Assembly (NCBI RefSeq): GCF_009727055.1
Contig: NC_052350.1
Coordinates: 32,995,927-33,059,926, forward strand
DNA length: 64,000 nt
Origin: Benincasa hispida
Lineage: Eukaryota; Streptophyta; Magnoliopsida; Cucurbitales; Cucurbitaceae
Reading direction: 5' to 3'
The notes under the pieces are model-generated. The model made no database searches and was not told the DNA's origin. It worked only from the letters and a program-made list of their open reading frames with translations. Positions 22,176 through 35,414 of the stretch are shown piece after piece (position 1 is the stretch's first letter; each line of letters starts with the position of its first letter). The position numbers and the translations under genes were made by a program.

Positions 22176-24151
22176 GGTCGCATCGTGTAACCTAGGCTAA
22201 ACGATCATTTAGATTTGGCTACGCGATCGTGTAGAAAAGTTCTACTCAATCGTGTAGTATTTGCTAAACGATCGCATGGCTGATACTACGAGATCGAGTA
22301 AAGAGTTTACTCGATCATGTTGTGTTGGCTACTCAATCGTGTAGACGTTAAGGTAAACGATCGTTGAGTATATGATACTTGACGTATGGTAGGCGCGCGC
22401 ACTAAACGATTGAGTAGGCCAGCATGCTCATCGCAGTTCAAGACCCAGTTCACCTGTTTGAACCAGTTGGCTTGATGCCTTATGTAATAAATAGTTCTAT
22501 TTTCAATTTTTTAGGTTAATCATCCCGGTCCATTAATTTTAATGAATGTACATGTGATGTATGTTTAATTATATGTTATAAAGTATGCCATATAATTTTA
22601 AAACCCACCATAGGTTATGCATTTTTTCATGCATCATCTTTATATTATAAGAGTTATAATATAATAGTTGGCATGATTAAATTACTTTAAAGCATGCTCA
22701 TGCATCATATAATATAAGAGTTATAATATATGCATGCATTAAGCATATCCATGCATCTTCTTTATATTATAAGTGTTATAGTATAAAGGTGTATGAAAGC
22801 ATGTATGCTTGGTTCATTACAAGTTGTATACGAGTTATATATAGTAATGAATAAACATTGCATGAAGCATGACACTTAGGTTAATTTATAAAAGTTATAA
22901 ATACCTAGTCTAGCGTAGCAATGTGAATGTTTTAGTTGTTTCTTTCTTTGTAAGAGTTATAATTAAAGAAATCAGAACTGAAATCAATAAGAAAGACATG
23001 CATGCAAACTTAGGTTTTAATCATGTTTTAAAAGAGTTTTAAAATATGATTGAGATAGACCTAAGATCACGATTCTAATGAGATTAGAAACCTAAGTTTA
23101 ATCTTTTAATCGGTTTAATAGGATTAAATTGAGTAATAAAAGATTAAATATGTACCAAATCTATCAATAAGGGATCTTTTCTTTAAGGCAGGTTCTGTCT
23201 AGGCTAGGGTATTTAAGCTGACGGAAATGGAACATCCCTACCTGGGAACCTACCTGGAAAGGTGAATTAAATAGATTTACTGCATGCATGCAAATTTGAT
23301 GATAGTCTGTTAAAGTGTTTAAAAAGACTTGATTCGAACTTGTTTAATTATCAAAAGCAAGAGTTGTTTTTTAGCAAATTAAACTAACACTTAGATAAAA
23401 TAAGTAGCCGGATTTTCTAAGTTAATGAAACCATAGGTAGAATATTCAGTGGGAGGTACTTGGGGTATATGATACTTCACTTAAACCTCTACACGTTTCT
23501 CCCTAAAAGTCCACACCATAAGATCTATCCTAGGCTTCGTGACACCCTGGGAGTGTCCCCCTAAAAGATGGTGTTTGGGTAGGTCAATACCAAGGTGAAT
23601 AGAGAGAATGTTCATAATAAGTGGGAGCGAGACGTGTGACAACATATCCCATGATCTCTCTCATTAGGTTGGATAACATTTTTGTCCATCGCCTCGAGGC
23701 ACCCTGGAAGTGTCCCCCTAAAGGATGGCAGTATTTGCACAACTCTCTATCTGACCTCTTGAAAAGGATAAGGTTGCTTTAGTCTCTTGTCCTTCTGCTT
23801 TTTCCCTACGGTGGGCGCATTAGGGCGAGACTCTAGGGCCTAAAATGAGGGGTTACATTTACGTGAAATTGTTAAGGTTGTTAACAAATTTTGGACCGAA
23901 CAATGGTGACTGTTAGAGTCAATTACAAGAGTTGTTTCTGTCTATTGGTTGAGAATGTCTCATCCCTGTGAAGAGGCACTTGATCACCCGAACAGTGACT
24001 TTTGTCCTACCTTACTGGGATATCATTGCAAAATAAATGTCACTTCACTTAGGGTAAAATAGAACTATTTTGCTAAAACCTAAAATTGGTGTTAAAAGTG
24101 GTAAGGCAAATAGACTTATTAAGTTTGTTCTTGTTTTCAACAACTTTTATA

Positions 24152-27100
24152 ATGGAAACCGCTACTTTAGCTCTTTTAGCCGCCGACAAATTGACTGGCG
24201 ATAACTACGCTAGTTGGAAAAACACAATAAACACAATACTTATCATCGATGACCTTCGGTTCATCCTTACAGAGCAATTTCGTCCTATTCACAACTTAAA
24301 CCGCCGATCGAAATATTCGAGAGGCCTATGAGAAGTGGACACGGGTGAACGAGAAGGCCCGAGCTTATATCTTGTCCAACCTGAATGACGTCTTGGCCAA
24401 AAAGCATGAGCCCATGGTCTCTGATCATGAGATCATAGAATCCCTTCTTAATCTTCAACTCCAAAATGAAGGAGGGTACATCTGTTCGATAACATGTTCT
24501 AAACATGATGGTCCACTTTAATGTGGCAGAGATGAACGGAGCTCGAATCGATGAGGGCAACCAGGGTAGCATTACTTTGGAAACGTTGCCAGAAAGCTTC
24601 CTGCACTTCGTAAGCAACGCTGTTCTGAATAGGGTTGATTACACCCTTACAACTCTCCTCAACGAGTTGCAGACATTCCAATCCCTGCTGAAAAGCAAGA
24701 AGAAGAAGGTTGGTGAGGAAAATGTTGCTTCATCATCTAAAAAGTTTCTCAAAGGTTCAACCTTAGGAACTAAGCACCTTCTTCTTCCGGCACTAAAAAT
24801 TGGAAGAAGAAGAAGAAGGGTAGTAAGGGGAAAGGGAAAGCGCCTGGTAACCCAAAACCTGTTGCTCAGTAGGGTAGGCAACCAACGCCGGTTAAAAAAG
24901 GAAAATATTTCCACTGCAACTAGGATAGGCACTGGAAGCGGAACTACCCACGCTGGTTGAAGGAGAAGAAGAAGGCCAAGGCCAAGGCGAAATAAGGTGA
25001 ATGTGATTTACTGGTTTTGGAGACTTGTTTAGTGGAGAATGATGATTCTACCTGGATTATAGACTCTGGGGCCACTAACCATGTTTGTTCTTCTTTTTAG
25101 GGGATTAGATCCTAGTGGCAGCTTAAGGCTGGTGAGATAACGATGTGAGTAGGCACGGAGTACGTCGTCTCAGCTGTGGCAGTGGAAGGCCTTCGGTTGA
25201 CTTTACAGAATAGATTTATCATTTTGAATGATGAATATGTTGTTTCCAAGTTAAAAAGGAACTTGATTTCTGTAAAGTCCTTGCTTTAATGTAAATACAC
25301 TTTAAATTTTTCAGTTAATAAAGTGATTATTCTGAAAGATGGTGTTGAGATATATTTAGCTAATCTGGAAAATAATTTGTATGTGCTAAGGCTGTTAGCA
25401 ACAAATTCCCTTCATAACATAGAGATGTTTAAGTCTGTTGTAACTCAAAATAAACGACTTAAAGTTTCTTCTAACGGAAATTTCCAACTTTGGCACCTTC
25501 GATTAGAGCACATCAATCTCAATAAGATTGAGAGATTGGTGAAGAATGAACTTCTAAACGAGTCAGAGGTAAATTCTTTATTTGTATGCGAGTCATGTCT
25601 TGAAGGTAAGATGACTAAAAGACCTTTTACTGGAAAAAGTTATCGAGCCAAAGAGCCTCTAGAGTTAGTGTATTAAGACCTTTGTGGTCCGATGAATGTG
25701 CGAGCCAGGGGAGGCTACGAGTATTTCATCACTTTTACTGATGCTTATTCGAGGTATGGGTATGCTTATTTAATGCAACACAAGTCAGAATCCTTTGAAA
25801 AATTCAAAGAGTTCAAGGTTGAAGTTGAAAATACGTTAGATAAACAAATTAAAACACTTCAATCTAATCGAGGTGCAGAGTTTTTAGATTCTGAGTTCTA
25901 GAACTATTTGATAAAACATGGAATCGTTTCCCAACTCTCATCACCTAGTATACCTCAGCAAAATGGTGTATCAGAGAGGAGAAATAGAACTTTATTAGAC
26001 ATGGTTCGGCCGATGATGAGTTACTCTTCCTTACCGAACTCGTTTTGGGGTTTTGCAGTAGAGACTGCAGCTTATATCCTCAACTGTGTTCCCTCCAAGA
26101 GTGTTGCCAGATTACCTTTGGAGTTGTGGAATGGGCGCAAACCTAGTTTGCGTCACTTCTGCATCTGAGATTGCCCAACACATGTGCTTAAGGCTAATCC
26201 TAAGAAACTAGAACCATGTTCGAGGCTGTGTCTATTTGTAGGCTACCCCAAAGGGACATGATGGGGTTACTTTTATGATCCTAAGGAAAACAAGGTGTTT
26301 ATATTAACAAACGTTACTTTCCTTGAGGAGGATCATATGAGGGAGCACAGTCCAAGAAGTAAAATCGTGCCGCATGAACTTTCCAACGAAACTACTGAAA
26401 CTTCAACAAAAGTTATTGAAGAACCTGCTACATCCATAAGAGTTGTTGATGGGAGTTCATCTAATAAGTCAAATCCACCTCAAAAGTTGAGGGAACCTCG
26501 ACGTAGTGGGAGGATTGCGAACCCACCTGTTCCCTATATGAATTTAACTAAAATCCTAGCTATGGTAGCNNNNNNNNNNNNNNNNNNNNNAGGCTGTGTC
26601 TATTTGTAGGCTACCCCAAAGGGAACCTCGACGTAGTGGGAGGATTGCGAACCCACCTGTTCCCTATATGAATTTAACTAAAATCCTAGCTATGGTAGCC
26701 GATGGCGAGGTTGAAGATCTATTGTCTTACAAGAAGCTAATGAAGGATGTTGACAGAGATGAATAGGTCAAAGCCATGGATCTCGAGATGGAGTCTATGT
26801 ACTTCAACTCAGTTTGGAATCTTGTAGATCAACCTAATGAGATTAAATCTATAGGTTGTATATGGATCTACAAGAGGAAACAATGTCTAATGGGAAGGTA
26901 CAAACCTTTAAGGCTATACTTGTGGCAAAGGGTTATACCTAGGTGGAGGGAGTTGATTATGAGGAGACTTTCTTACTTGTTGTCATGCTTAAGTCTATCC
27001 GGACCATCTTAACCATTGCCTCATATTATAAATATAAGATATGGCAAATTGATGTCAAGACTACCTTTTTGAATGATAATCTTGAGGAGACCATTTATAT

Positions 27101-28292
27101 GGAGCAACCTGAGGGATTCATAGCCCAAGGTCAGGAGCAAAAGGTTTACAAACTGAATTGGTCCATTTATAGACTGAAACAGGTATCTCAATCTTGGAAC
27201 ATAAGGTTTGATACAACGATCAAATCTTATGGCTTTGACCAAAACGTTGATAAGCCTTGTGTATATAAGAAAATCATTAACATTTCAGTAGTTTTCCTAG
27301 TGTTATATATCGGCAATATCCTACTTATTAGGAATGATGTAGGTTTACTGTCTTCAGTTAAGAACTAGCTAGCGGCCCAATTCCAAATGAAAGATTTGGG
27401 AGAGGCTCAGTTTGTTCTTGGGATTCGGATCTTTCAAGATCAAAAGAACAAAGTGCTAGCACTGTCTCAGGCATCGTATATTAATAAGATGTTGATCAAG
27501 TACTCGATGCAGAACTCCAAAAGGGGTCTTTTACCTTTTCGACATGGAGTTACATTGTCTAAGAAACAATATCCTAAGACACTTCAAGAGGTTGAGGAAA
27601 TGAGATGGGTCCCTTATGCATCCACCGTTGGCAGTTTGATGTATGTGATCTTATGTACTAGACTGAACATCTACTACGTTATAGGGGATAGTCAGTAGAT
27701 ATCAGTCTAATTCAGGACAGGATCACTGGACAGCCGTCAAGAACATCCTTAAGTATCTTCTGAGAACAGGGGACTAATGCTTATGTATGGTTCTAAGGAT
27801 TTGATCCTTACCGGGTACACAGACTCTGATTTTCGGGCTGATAAGGATTATCGGAAATCTACTTTAAGATCAGTGTTCACTCTTAATGGAGGGGTTGTAG
27901 TATGGTGAAGCACCAAGCAGGGGTGCATCGCTGACTCCACTATGGGGGCCGAGTATGTAGCAACTTGTGAAACTGCTAAGGAGGTCGTTTGGCATAGAAA
28001 GTTCCTAAATGATCTGAAAGTTGTTCAAGACATGTCTAGACCCATCACCCTTTATTATGATCATAGTGGTGTTGTGGCGAATTCCAGAGAGCCTCAGAGT
28101 CACAGGCATGGCAAGCATATACAGCAAAAATACCATCTCAATAGAGATATTTTGCATCGAGGGGACGTGATTGTCACGAAGATAGCTTTGGAGTACAACG
28201 TTGCTGATCCGTTTACGAAGGCCCTCACGGCTACAGTGTTTGAAGGTTACCTACAGAGCATGGATTTACGGGACCGACTGCGACTGGACTAG
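24152..28292 (+). pseudogene. Ty1/copia gag-pol pseudogene, copy 2
   Basis: Gag starts METATLALLAADKLTGDNYA, the best start because it follows the leader directly and matches copia gag N-termini. Later blocks are LTTLLNELQTFQSLLK, protease WIIDSGATNHVCSS (25055-25096), LWHLRLEHINLNKIERL, CESCLEGKMTKRPF, integrase FTDAYSRYGYAYL, and PQQNGVSERRNRTLLDM. Reverse transcriptase includes YKLNWSIYRLKQVSQSWN, and RNase H through EYNVADPFTKALTATVFEGY ends at RLRLD-stop. The catalytic YVDD motif reads YIGN (near 27309), which alone would abolish polymerase activity. Stops and frameshifts occur in every domain. A small gap with a false duplication lies at 26570-26699. Confidence 0.88.
26570..26590. other. 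Assembly gap (21 N) with mis-joined flank
   Basis: The gap is followed by 34 bases identical to 26223-26256 and then 79 bases identical to 26491-26569. The flank therefore repeats what lies before the gap and is an assembly error and not biology. Confidence 0.92.
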
Positions 28293-28395
28293 GGCAAGTG
28301 AGAGTATTGTTATACTGGGCCTTTGTGCCCTAGCTCATTGTTTTGTACTTGTAAATATCTTGTACACCCCACTAGCTTTAGGACAAATGAGAGAT

Positions 28396-28808
28396 TGTTA
28401 GGGTTGTTGCCATAAATCTCGTATGGTTCTGTAGTAAACACCTATATGAACAAACTCTTTGTGATGTAATAATATGAGATATTTTATTCACTACAGTCTA
28501 TGAAATATTAGTTATTTTAGTTGTATTAACCACAAACCAATAAACTAAGATCTCTGGTAGTCGTTGTAACTTAAGCATGTATATGGAGACATACAAGTGG
28601 ATCGTGTTTTAAGTGATAACCTAAATAGTCTGTTGTATATGGATAAAAGAGTGAAACCTTATTATAGTGACACTACGAGTATGACCCCTTTTGTAGATGT
28701 TACAAGTGTTGTAAAGTGCTATAAATGGTCTGATCCTGACCATTCAAATATTGGGCATGTGAGCGGGGATGCTCTATACAAAGAAGTTTGTATAAGACCA
28801 GACCACGA
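28396..28808 (+). mobile_element. Family-A copia LTR, 3' LTR of copy 2, truncated
   Basis: The LTR starts TGTTAGGGTTGTTGCC after the purine tract atgagagat. It runs with family A through the TATA region (atgctctatacaaagaag) to ccagaccacga, where an antisense LTR of another family begins. Confidence 0.85.
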
Positions 28809-30714
28809 TGAAGGAAATCACAAACAGAGATCTCCATGAGCAGCGGAAATGGATCGTTCCAAATGTAGGATTGTATCAGCAACAGCGGAAGCACAAGGAT
28901 CATCTAAGCACTCAAATTCACTAATTTTGGCAAAATATAAAGCATGCTCTTGCAGAAAACAAGTGAGTTTCAAGACATACCTCTTGTAGAACATCTTCAA
29001 AGCTCCTTCTCCAGCTGCTATCTTCTCCAAATCTTGTTGTAGACTACCTCAAGATCTTTCTCACTATTCTCTTGGTGGTCTAGATTGAGTTGTGGGACTC
29101 AAAACAAGCTTGATTCAAGGGATGAAGGAGAAAAGCTCACTGCAGTAATCTTGTTGAAGAACCCTTTCTTCAACCCTAATTTTCTCTAAGATTCTCTATA
29201 AATTGCATGCCCGATTTTCACTCCAATCTCTTTACTATATTGCAGATCAACATACAAAGGAAAGAGTTGCATGAGTTACAGCTCATGCTTAGAGAAGACA
29301 AGGCAAGGTTGAATGCATTTTGTGTGAGCAACTTAGGTGATGAATAATTGAAAATCTTCTTTTTCCATTTTGTGTGTTTTGCTTTTCTCTTTTTCAATTT
29401 TATCATAAAATAAAAAATGATTTTATAAATTCTATTTTTATTTTAAAACTGAAAAAATTAAAAGGAATTTCATAAATTAATTTTAAATAAAACTTAATTA
29501 ATTTAATATCAAATATTAAATTAATTTTACACAAATCCATCTTTATATATTTAAATCATATTTAAATATATAAATTCTCCTATTCCGATTAATTCTAAAA
29601 TTAAATATGTAATTATATCTCATATAATTACTAATTCCCTTAATTCTAATTTGAACGATTCAAATTAATTTATCACGTTATTCTAAAGCTAGTCTATTAT
29701 GAGCTAGTAGAGGGACTTCACGGACCTACAGATCATGGGCTCCAACAATCCAAGATTAATTGGCTAAACTCATTAGACCAGATTAATCCCCATTGGGTCA
29801 CTTCACTAAAGCCCATAGTTGCACTCCCCTCACTGTAGATATATTATGTCCACATGATTTAACCATAATCAACAAGTCGACCCTTCACAGATTGTTCGTA
29901 ATAACGGTTGGGTCAAATATCTGTTTTACTCCCGAGATTACATTTTATTCCTCAAGTCACTACTGATCCTCTAATGAACAACTGGTTTGTGATCCAATCT
30001 CTAAACCAAACTCTCTCAGCCCTGTGAGAGGGTGGGGTCCCTTGTTCAAGACCTGGATTTAGTACTTGAGAGAACAACCTTTCTTCTATCCCTAAATCAA
30101 GTAGGTGTGAACTCCGTCTTGCACCCTATGTTCCCAACTATCTATTCGGTCTTATCCTAAAATAGGAGCCTTATTGAGCCGGCACGTTGAGCCAACCCTT
30201 ATCTATGCAAATCTAAGGGCAATCCCAAATAAATAGGAGTTCATAGTTAGCTCAGGATTAAGATCGAGTTACCTCATCTAGGTGAAATAGTCAGTCTTAT
30301 ACAGTAAACAACGTTAAAAAGTAAGAGTGACTTATTTCTTGGTCCTGGTCTTATGCAAATTCATTGCATAGGATGCCCCCACTTCTCATGTCATAACATG
30401 TACGAATTAGGATCACATTGTATGTAGCACTTTACAACTCTTTGTAACAACTAAAGAGTAGACCGTATCCAATGGTGTTACCAGAATAAGGTACCAAACC
30501 TTATTCATGTACCATAGACCATTTTAACTATTTACTCGAACCTAATCCACTCTTATGTCTCCACATAAAGTTTAAGTACTCATTCAATAGTCATGGGTCT
30601 TAGTTTATTGGATTTAGACTTTCATACAATTTATGAAATCAATAACAAGTATATTGATTATAGAAAATATTTATCATTTTACAAACTGCGAGTTTTAGGA
30701 CATAAAACCCAACA
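28809..30714 (-). mobile_element. Antisense family-B copia LTR (~1.9 kb)
   Basis: On the plus strand the LTR begins TGAAGGAAATCAC and ends ...GGACATAAAACCCAACA, so the sense LTR starts TGTTGGGTTTTATGTCC. It shares the overall plan of family A (ctaatgaacaact, ggtggggtcc, gaactccgtcttg, taggagttcatag) with clear divergence. Immediate 5-bp flanks (cacga and ccaaa) do not match. It is not a clean solo LTR and may be a recombined or truncated insertion. Confidence 0.75.
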
Positions 30715-32420
30715 CCAAATTCCATTTCAAATGAACACAATCAATCACAGTCTTAAAACGGAAACTAACAGGTTATGCATATATAGAAATTATAGCACGC
30801 TACAATAGATTCAAGGGATAGAGTATGCGTACCTTTAAAGAACCGTTCTTCAAGAATCCCTCGATCAAAATCCAATGCGTCCAAAACCAGCACACGAACG
30901 TAACAAGCAAACTACTACCAACAGCACAACCACGAATACAACGATCATCTGAATGCTCCTCGAACCCAATCGAGTCTAACTCGATTCACGAACAGAGTAA
31001 GGACACCACCATAATGATTACCTTGGTATTCTCGGTGTGAGAATCCAGAAGTTGTGGGCTCTATATGATTTTGGCTTGAGAAAGACAGGAGGTATGCGAT
31101 AGAGTAAACGATCGAGTAAGTGGAAGATGAAACACTGTCTATCACATAAACGATGTACTCGATCATTTAGTAAACACAAGCCTATCGCATAGACTTTGCT
31201 ACTCGATTGTATAGCAACGATCAGTTGAGTAACTATTGTATAGTCATCTTCAAGCGTTCGCTTAGCTGATTGTGTAGTCACTCAACAGCTATCGCTTAGT
31301 AAAACTCTTTTACTTGCTAACCTTTTTTCGTGAGTACTTTTCGAATGAAGCAACTACTACTTTTGGAAAACAATTTTTCTTTTATCTCACGGTTACCATA
31401 AAACTTCCAATAACCTCCCACTCAAATGATTATTAGAGAAAAAGAATTAATTATCATATAATTAACTTATTATAAATAAATATGATAACCAACTTATCAT
31501 ATTATATTTATAACCTATAGTTTTAATATTTCATCATATGAAACATATAAACCATAGTTATTTTTCTATTTTATGGTACTTAATGTAAATCATATTTACA
31601 TTAATTCCTCCAAATAATGTATCTAATACATCACCACAATTATATCTCATATAATTGAATTTCCTCTTGTTAATTTGAACACTTCAAACTAACCCAAAAT
31701 CTGATTCTCAACTTGAACCCATTGAGCTACCAAAGAGACCTTATGAACCTGTAGATTGAAACTCCAACGGTACGTGAATAACTGACTAAACTCTTTAGTC
31801 ATGAGATCCATCATCCGTTAACTGTCAGACACTCTACTAAAGACCGACAGCTGCACTCTTTTCGCTACAGATATATTTCTGTGTCCATGTAACCAATCAA
31901 AAATGTGATAACCCTTCACAAATCGCTCGTAAGTATAACTGGGCCAATTTACCGTTTTACCCCTATAGTTACATCTAACTCCTTAAGTGTCATTGATTCC
32001 TCTAATGAAAAATAAGTTATAGTCCTACTATGAATGGGTCCTCTCTTCCAAAGAAAGGGTGTGACCACTTTGTTCAAGACTTGAAATCAGCCCTTAAGGG
32101 AGCAATTTATCTACTTACCCCTGCTTCAGAGAAGGAGTGAATTCCATCTTGTGTAACTGAGTTCCTAGCTCCCCAATCAGACAAATCCCCAAAAAGGTAG
32201 GCTTGTTGAGTTGGCAATCTGGCCACTCTCACCCATACTAGGACCGCCCTCATAGGCAGAAGTTTCCAAAACACTCAGGATTAATGTCATGTTACCTATG
32301 GTCATTTTAGTGAAATGTAAGTCTCAATTATCAACGACGTTATATAAAGAGACTAATCATCTTGTGGTTCGGTCTTATACAAACTTTTTGTATAAGAGAC
32401 ACACGCCTGCATATTTCCAC
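30715..32420 (-). mobile_element. Antisense family-A copia LTR, lacking its start
   Basis: It matches the reverse complement of family A from near the LTR 3' end through a CGATCG-rich block at 31090-31290, the AT-rich middle, and the conserved half (accttatgaacctgtag, ggtaggcttgttgag, gttatataaagagac). It stops around the TATA region, where the next LTR begins in the opposite direction. Confidence 0.8.
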
Positions 32421-34100
32421 TATTGGGGTTGATGTCCTAAACTCTCGTAGGATCCTATAGTTTGTAAACACCTGTATGAACAAATGCTTGTGATGTAATA
32501 ATATGAGATATTTTCTTCACTATTGTCTATAAAATATGAGATATTTTAGTTGCATCTACCACAAATCAATAAACTAAGATCCCTGGTTGTCGTTATAACT
32601 TAAGCATGTATGTGAAGACATACAAGTGGATCATGCCTTAAGTGATAACCTAAATGGTCTGTAGTATATGGATATAATAGGGAAACCTTATCTTGGTGAC
32701 ACTACGAATACGACCTGCTTTGTAGATGTTACAAGTGTTGTAAAGTGCTATAGATGGTCTGATCCTGATCATTCATATGAAGACATGCGAGCGGGGGTGT
32801 CCTATATAAAGAAGTTTGTATAATACCAGACCACAAAGTGTTTAGTCTCGTTATATAACACCGTTCATGACAGAGACTTTCATTTCACTAGGATGACCAT
32901 AGGTAACATGACCTTAATCCTGAGTGAGTAGGAAACTCCTACCTATGAGGGCGGTCCTTTGATTTGCATGGGTGCGAGTGGCCAAATTGTCGACTCAAAC
33001 CTACTACTTTGGGGATTCGTCTAATTGGGGAGTTGGGAACTCAGCTACACAAGATGGAATTCACTCATTCTCCGAAGCAAGGGTAAGTAGATAGATTGCT
33101 CCTTTAAGGGCTGATTTCGGGGCTTAAACAATGTGGCGTCACACACCTTCTCATAGCTTGAGAGGTGTCCACTCATAGTAGGACTATGATGTATTGTTCA
33201 TTAGAGGAATCAGTGGTACTTAAGGAGTTAGATGTAACTACAGGGGCAAAATGGTAAATTGGCCCAACTGTACTTACGAGCGATCTGTGAAGGGTGATCA
33301 TACTGTTGATTAGTTATATCCGATGGACATAGAAATATATCTGTAGTGAGAAGAGTGAAGTTGTGGTCTTTAGTGGAGTGCCCGGCAGTTAACGGATGGT
33401 GGATCTCGTGATTAAAGGGTTTAGTCAGCTATTCATATTCCGTTAGAGCTTCAAGCTACAGGTCCATAAGGTCCCCTTGGTAGCTTAATAGATTAAAGTT
33501 GAAAATCAGTTTGTGGGTCAATTTGAAGTGTTCAAATTGACAAGAGAGAGTTTGATTATATATGATATAATTAAATTGGTTCAATTATATGTGATATAAT
33601 TGATGTGATGTATGAGATACATTAATAGGAGGATTTTGATATAAATGTGATTTATTAAGTAAAGGAGAAAAGGATTATGGTTTAAATGTTACATATGATG
33701 TGATATTAAAACTATAGGTTATAAATATAATATGATAAGTTAGTTATTATATCAATTTATAATTAAAATAATTATATAATAATTGTGGGTGGTTTCTCCT
33801 TTAATCGTGCGTGAAAATGGGAGGTTATGTTCAGTTTTCATAACTGAAGGATAAAATGAAAAATGTTTTCATTTTGAAAAGAATCGCTTCATTAATTGCT
33901 TTTACTAATCGTTTTAACTAACTAGAGACTACACGATAGCCTTCTAAGCGAGAGCCTAAACGATCGTGTAAAGCATCTTTTACTAAACAATCGTGTAAAC
34001 AATCCAACATTTACTAAACGATCAAGCCTGTTTTTACTAAACGATCATGTACCTAGCGAGATTTACTAAACGATAAAGCATACAAGTCTATACGATCATG
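32421..34100 (+). mobile_element. Family-A copia LTR, sense, truncated in its CGATCG block
   Basis: The LTR begins TATTGGGGTTGATGTCCTAA (TA in place of the usual TG). The TATA-like region is near 32808. The sequence follows family A until a block with repeated actaaacgatc and acgatcatg at 33940-34100, where it breaks and a second partial LTR in the same orientation starts. Confidence 0.82.
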
Positions 34101-35414
34101 GTGCCACACCTTCTCTTGGCTCGAGAAAGGTTTACTCATACTAGGACTATGACGTATTGTTCATTAGATGAATCAATGGTACTTAAGGAGTTAGATGTAA
34201 TTACAGGGGCAAAAAGGTAAATTGGCCCAACTGTACTTACGAGCGATTTGTGAAGGGTCATCATATTGTTGATTGGTTATATCCGATGGACACAGAAATA
34301 TATCTGTAGTGCGAAGAGTGTAACTGTCAGTCTTTAGTGGAGTGCCCGACAGTCAACGGATGTGGATATCATGATTAAAGAGTTTAGTCAGTTATTCACG
34401 TACCGCTAGAGCTTCAACTATAGATCCATAAGGTCCCCTTAGTAGCTCAATGGATTAATGTTGAGAATCAGTTTTTGGGTTAGTTTGAAGTATTCAAATT
34501 AACAAGAGGGAATTTGATTATATATGATATAATTAAATTGATTCAATTATATATGATATAATTGATTTGATATATTAGATACATTAATTGGAAGAATTAA
34601 TATAAATATAATTCATATTAAATGCCCATAAAGGAGAAAAAGAACTATGATTTATATATTGCATGAGATGTGATATTAAAACTATATGTTATAAATATAA
34701 TATGATAAATTAGTTACAATATTTATTTATAATAAAATAATTATGAGATAATTGTTGTTGGTTATCTTTTTCTCTATTAACCGAATTAGTGGGAAGTTAT
34801 AATTAGTTTTGATAATTGATGGATAAAATGAAAAATGTTTTCATTTTTTCATAATCGATTGCACATAAAGAAAATGTGTACAATAACCTTGAGAGAGTAA
34901 ACGATCAAGCATCGAGTTTGTTAGACGATAGCTCCTCGCTACTCAACGATCGAGTATCCAAATCTATACGATAGACTTTCTCATTCTCACACTTACTTGA
35001 TCGTTTACTCGATCGTATAGTTCTTCCTTCCCTTTACCAAATCCATACAGAGCCCACACCTCTTGGATTCTCACACTGAGAATACCAAGGTAGCCTGTTG
35101 GTAGTGTTGAGTTTTCTATTCGAGGGTGGAGGGTTGAGGATCGAGTGTTACTCGATTGTGTTCGAGGATTTTCCAGAGGCGTGCTGTGTTTGTCCTGTTG
35201 ATCGCCTTGCTGGTGTTGCTCGAGGAAATACAAGAAAAAAGGTTCGTCAAAGGTATGATTCACTCGATCCCTTTGTTTTTAGTCCTTGAAGCATGCTATA
35301 ACTTACTTGATGCATAATTGTTCTGTGTTAGATTGTAAATGTTATTGTTCATTCACAATGAGATTTGGAACGATCTGCTTCCGCTCATTGGTTCTTTTGT
35401 TTAAGAGTTCTTCA
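34101..35414 (+). mobile_element. Family-A copia LTR, sense, 3' two-thirds
   Basis: It begins mid-LTR at gtgccacaccttctcttgg, a segment that also occurs in the neighbouring LTR. It continues to the LTR end ...gagttcttca. It is very close to the LTR at 17884-19747, including the block gagagagtaaa-cgatcaagcatcgagtttg. No primer site follows it, so it is a 3' or solo LTR remnant. Confidence 0.82.

Larger units (their letters stand above)
19763..24151 (+). mobile_element. Long untranslated leader of copia copy 2, interrupted by an antisense LTR
   Basis: Sequence between the primer site and the gag ATG. About 0.3 kb (19763-20074) precedes the inserted antisense LTR, and about 2 kb (22176-24151) follows it. 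The second part starts with more CGATCG-type motifs (22200-22400). It also contains two copies of a roughly 30-bp segment, tgtccccctaaa[a/g]gatgg with flanks, near 23550 and 23707. It holds no reading frame of interest. Confidence 0.65.

Noticed and set aside
32380..32405. A possible fourth adapter remnant (tgtataagagaca)
   Set aside because: Only about 13 bases resemble the mosaic end. The surrounding sequence aligns with the TATA region of the other antisense family-A LTRs, so it is natural divergence.
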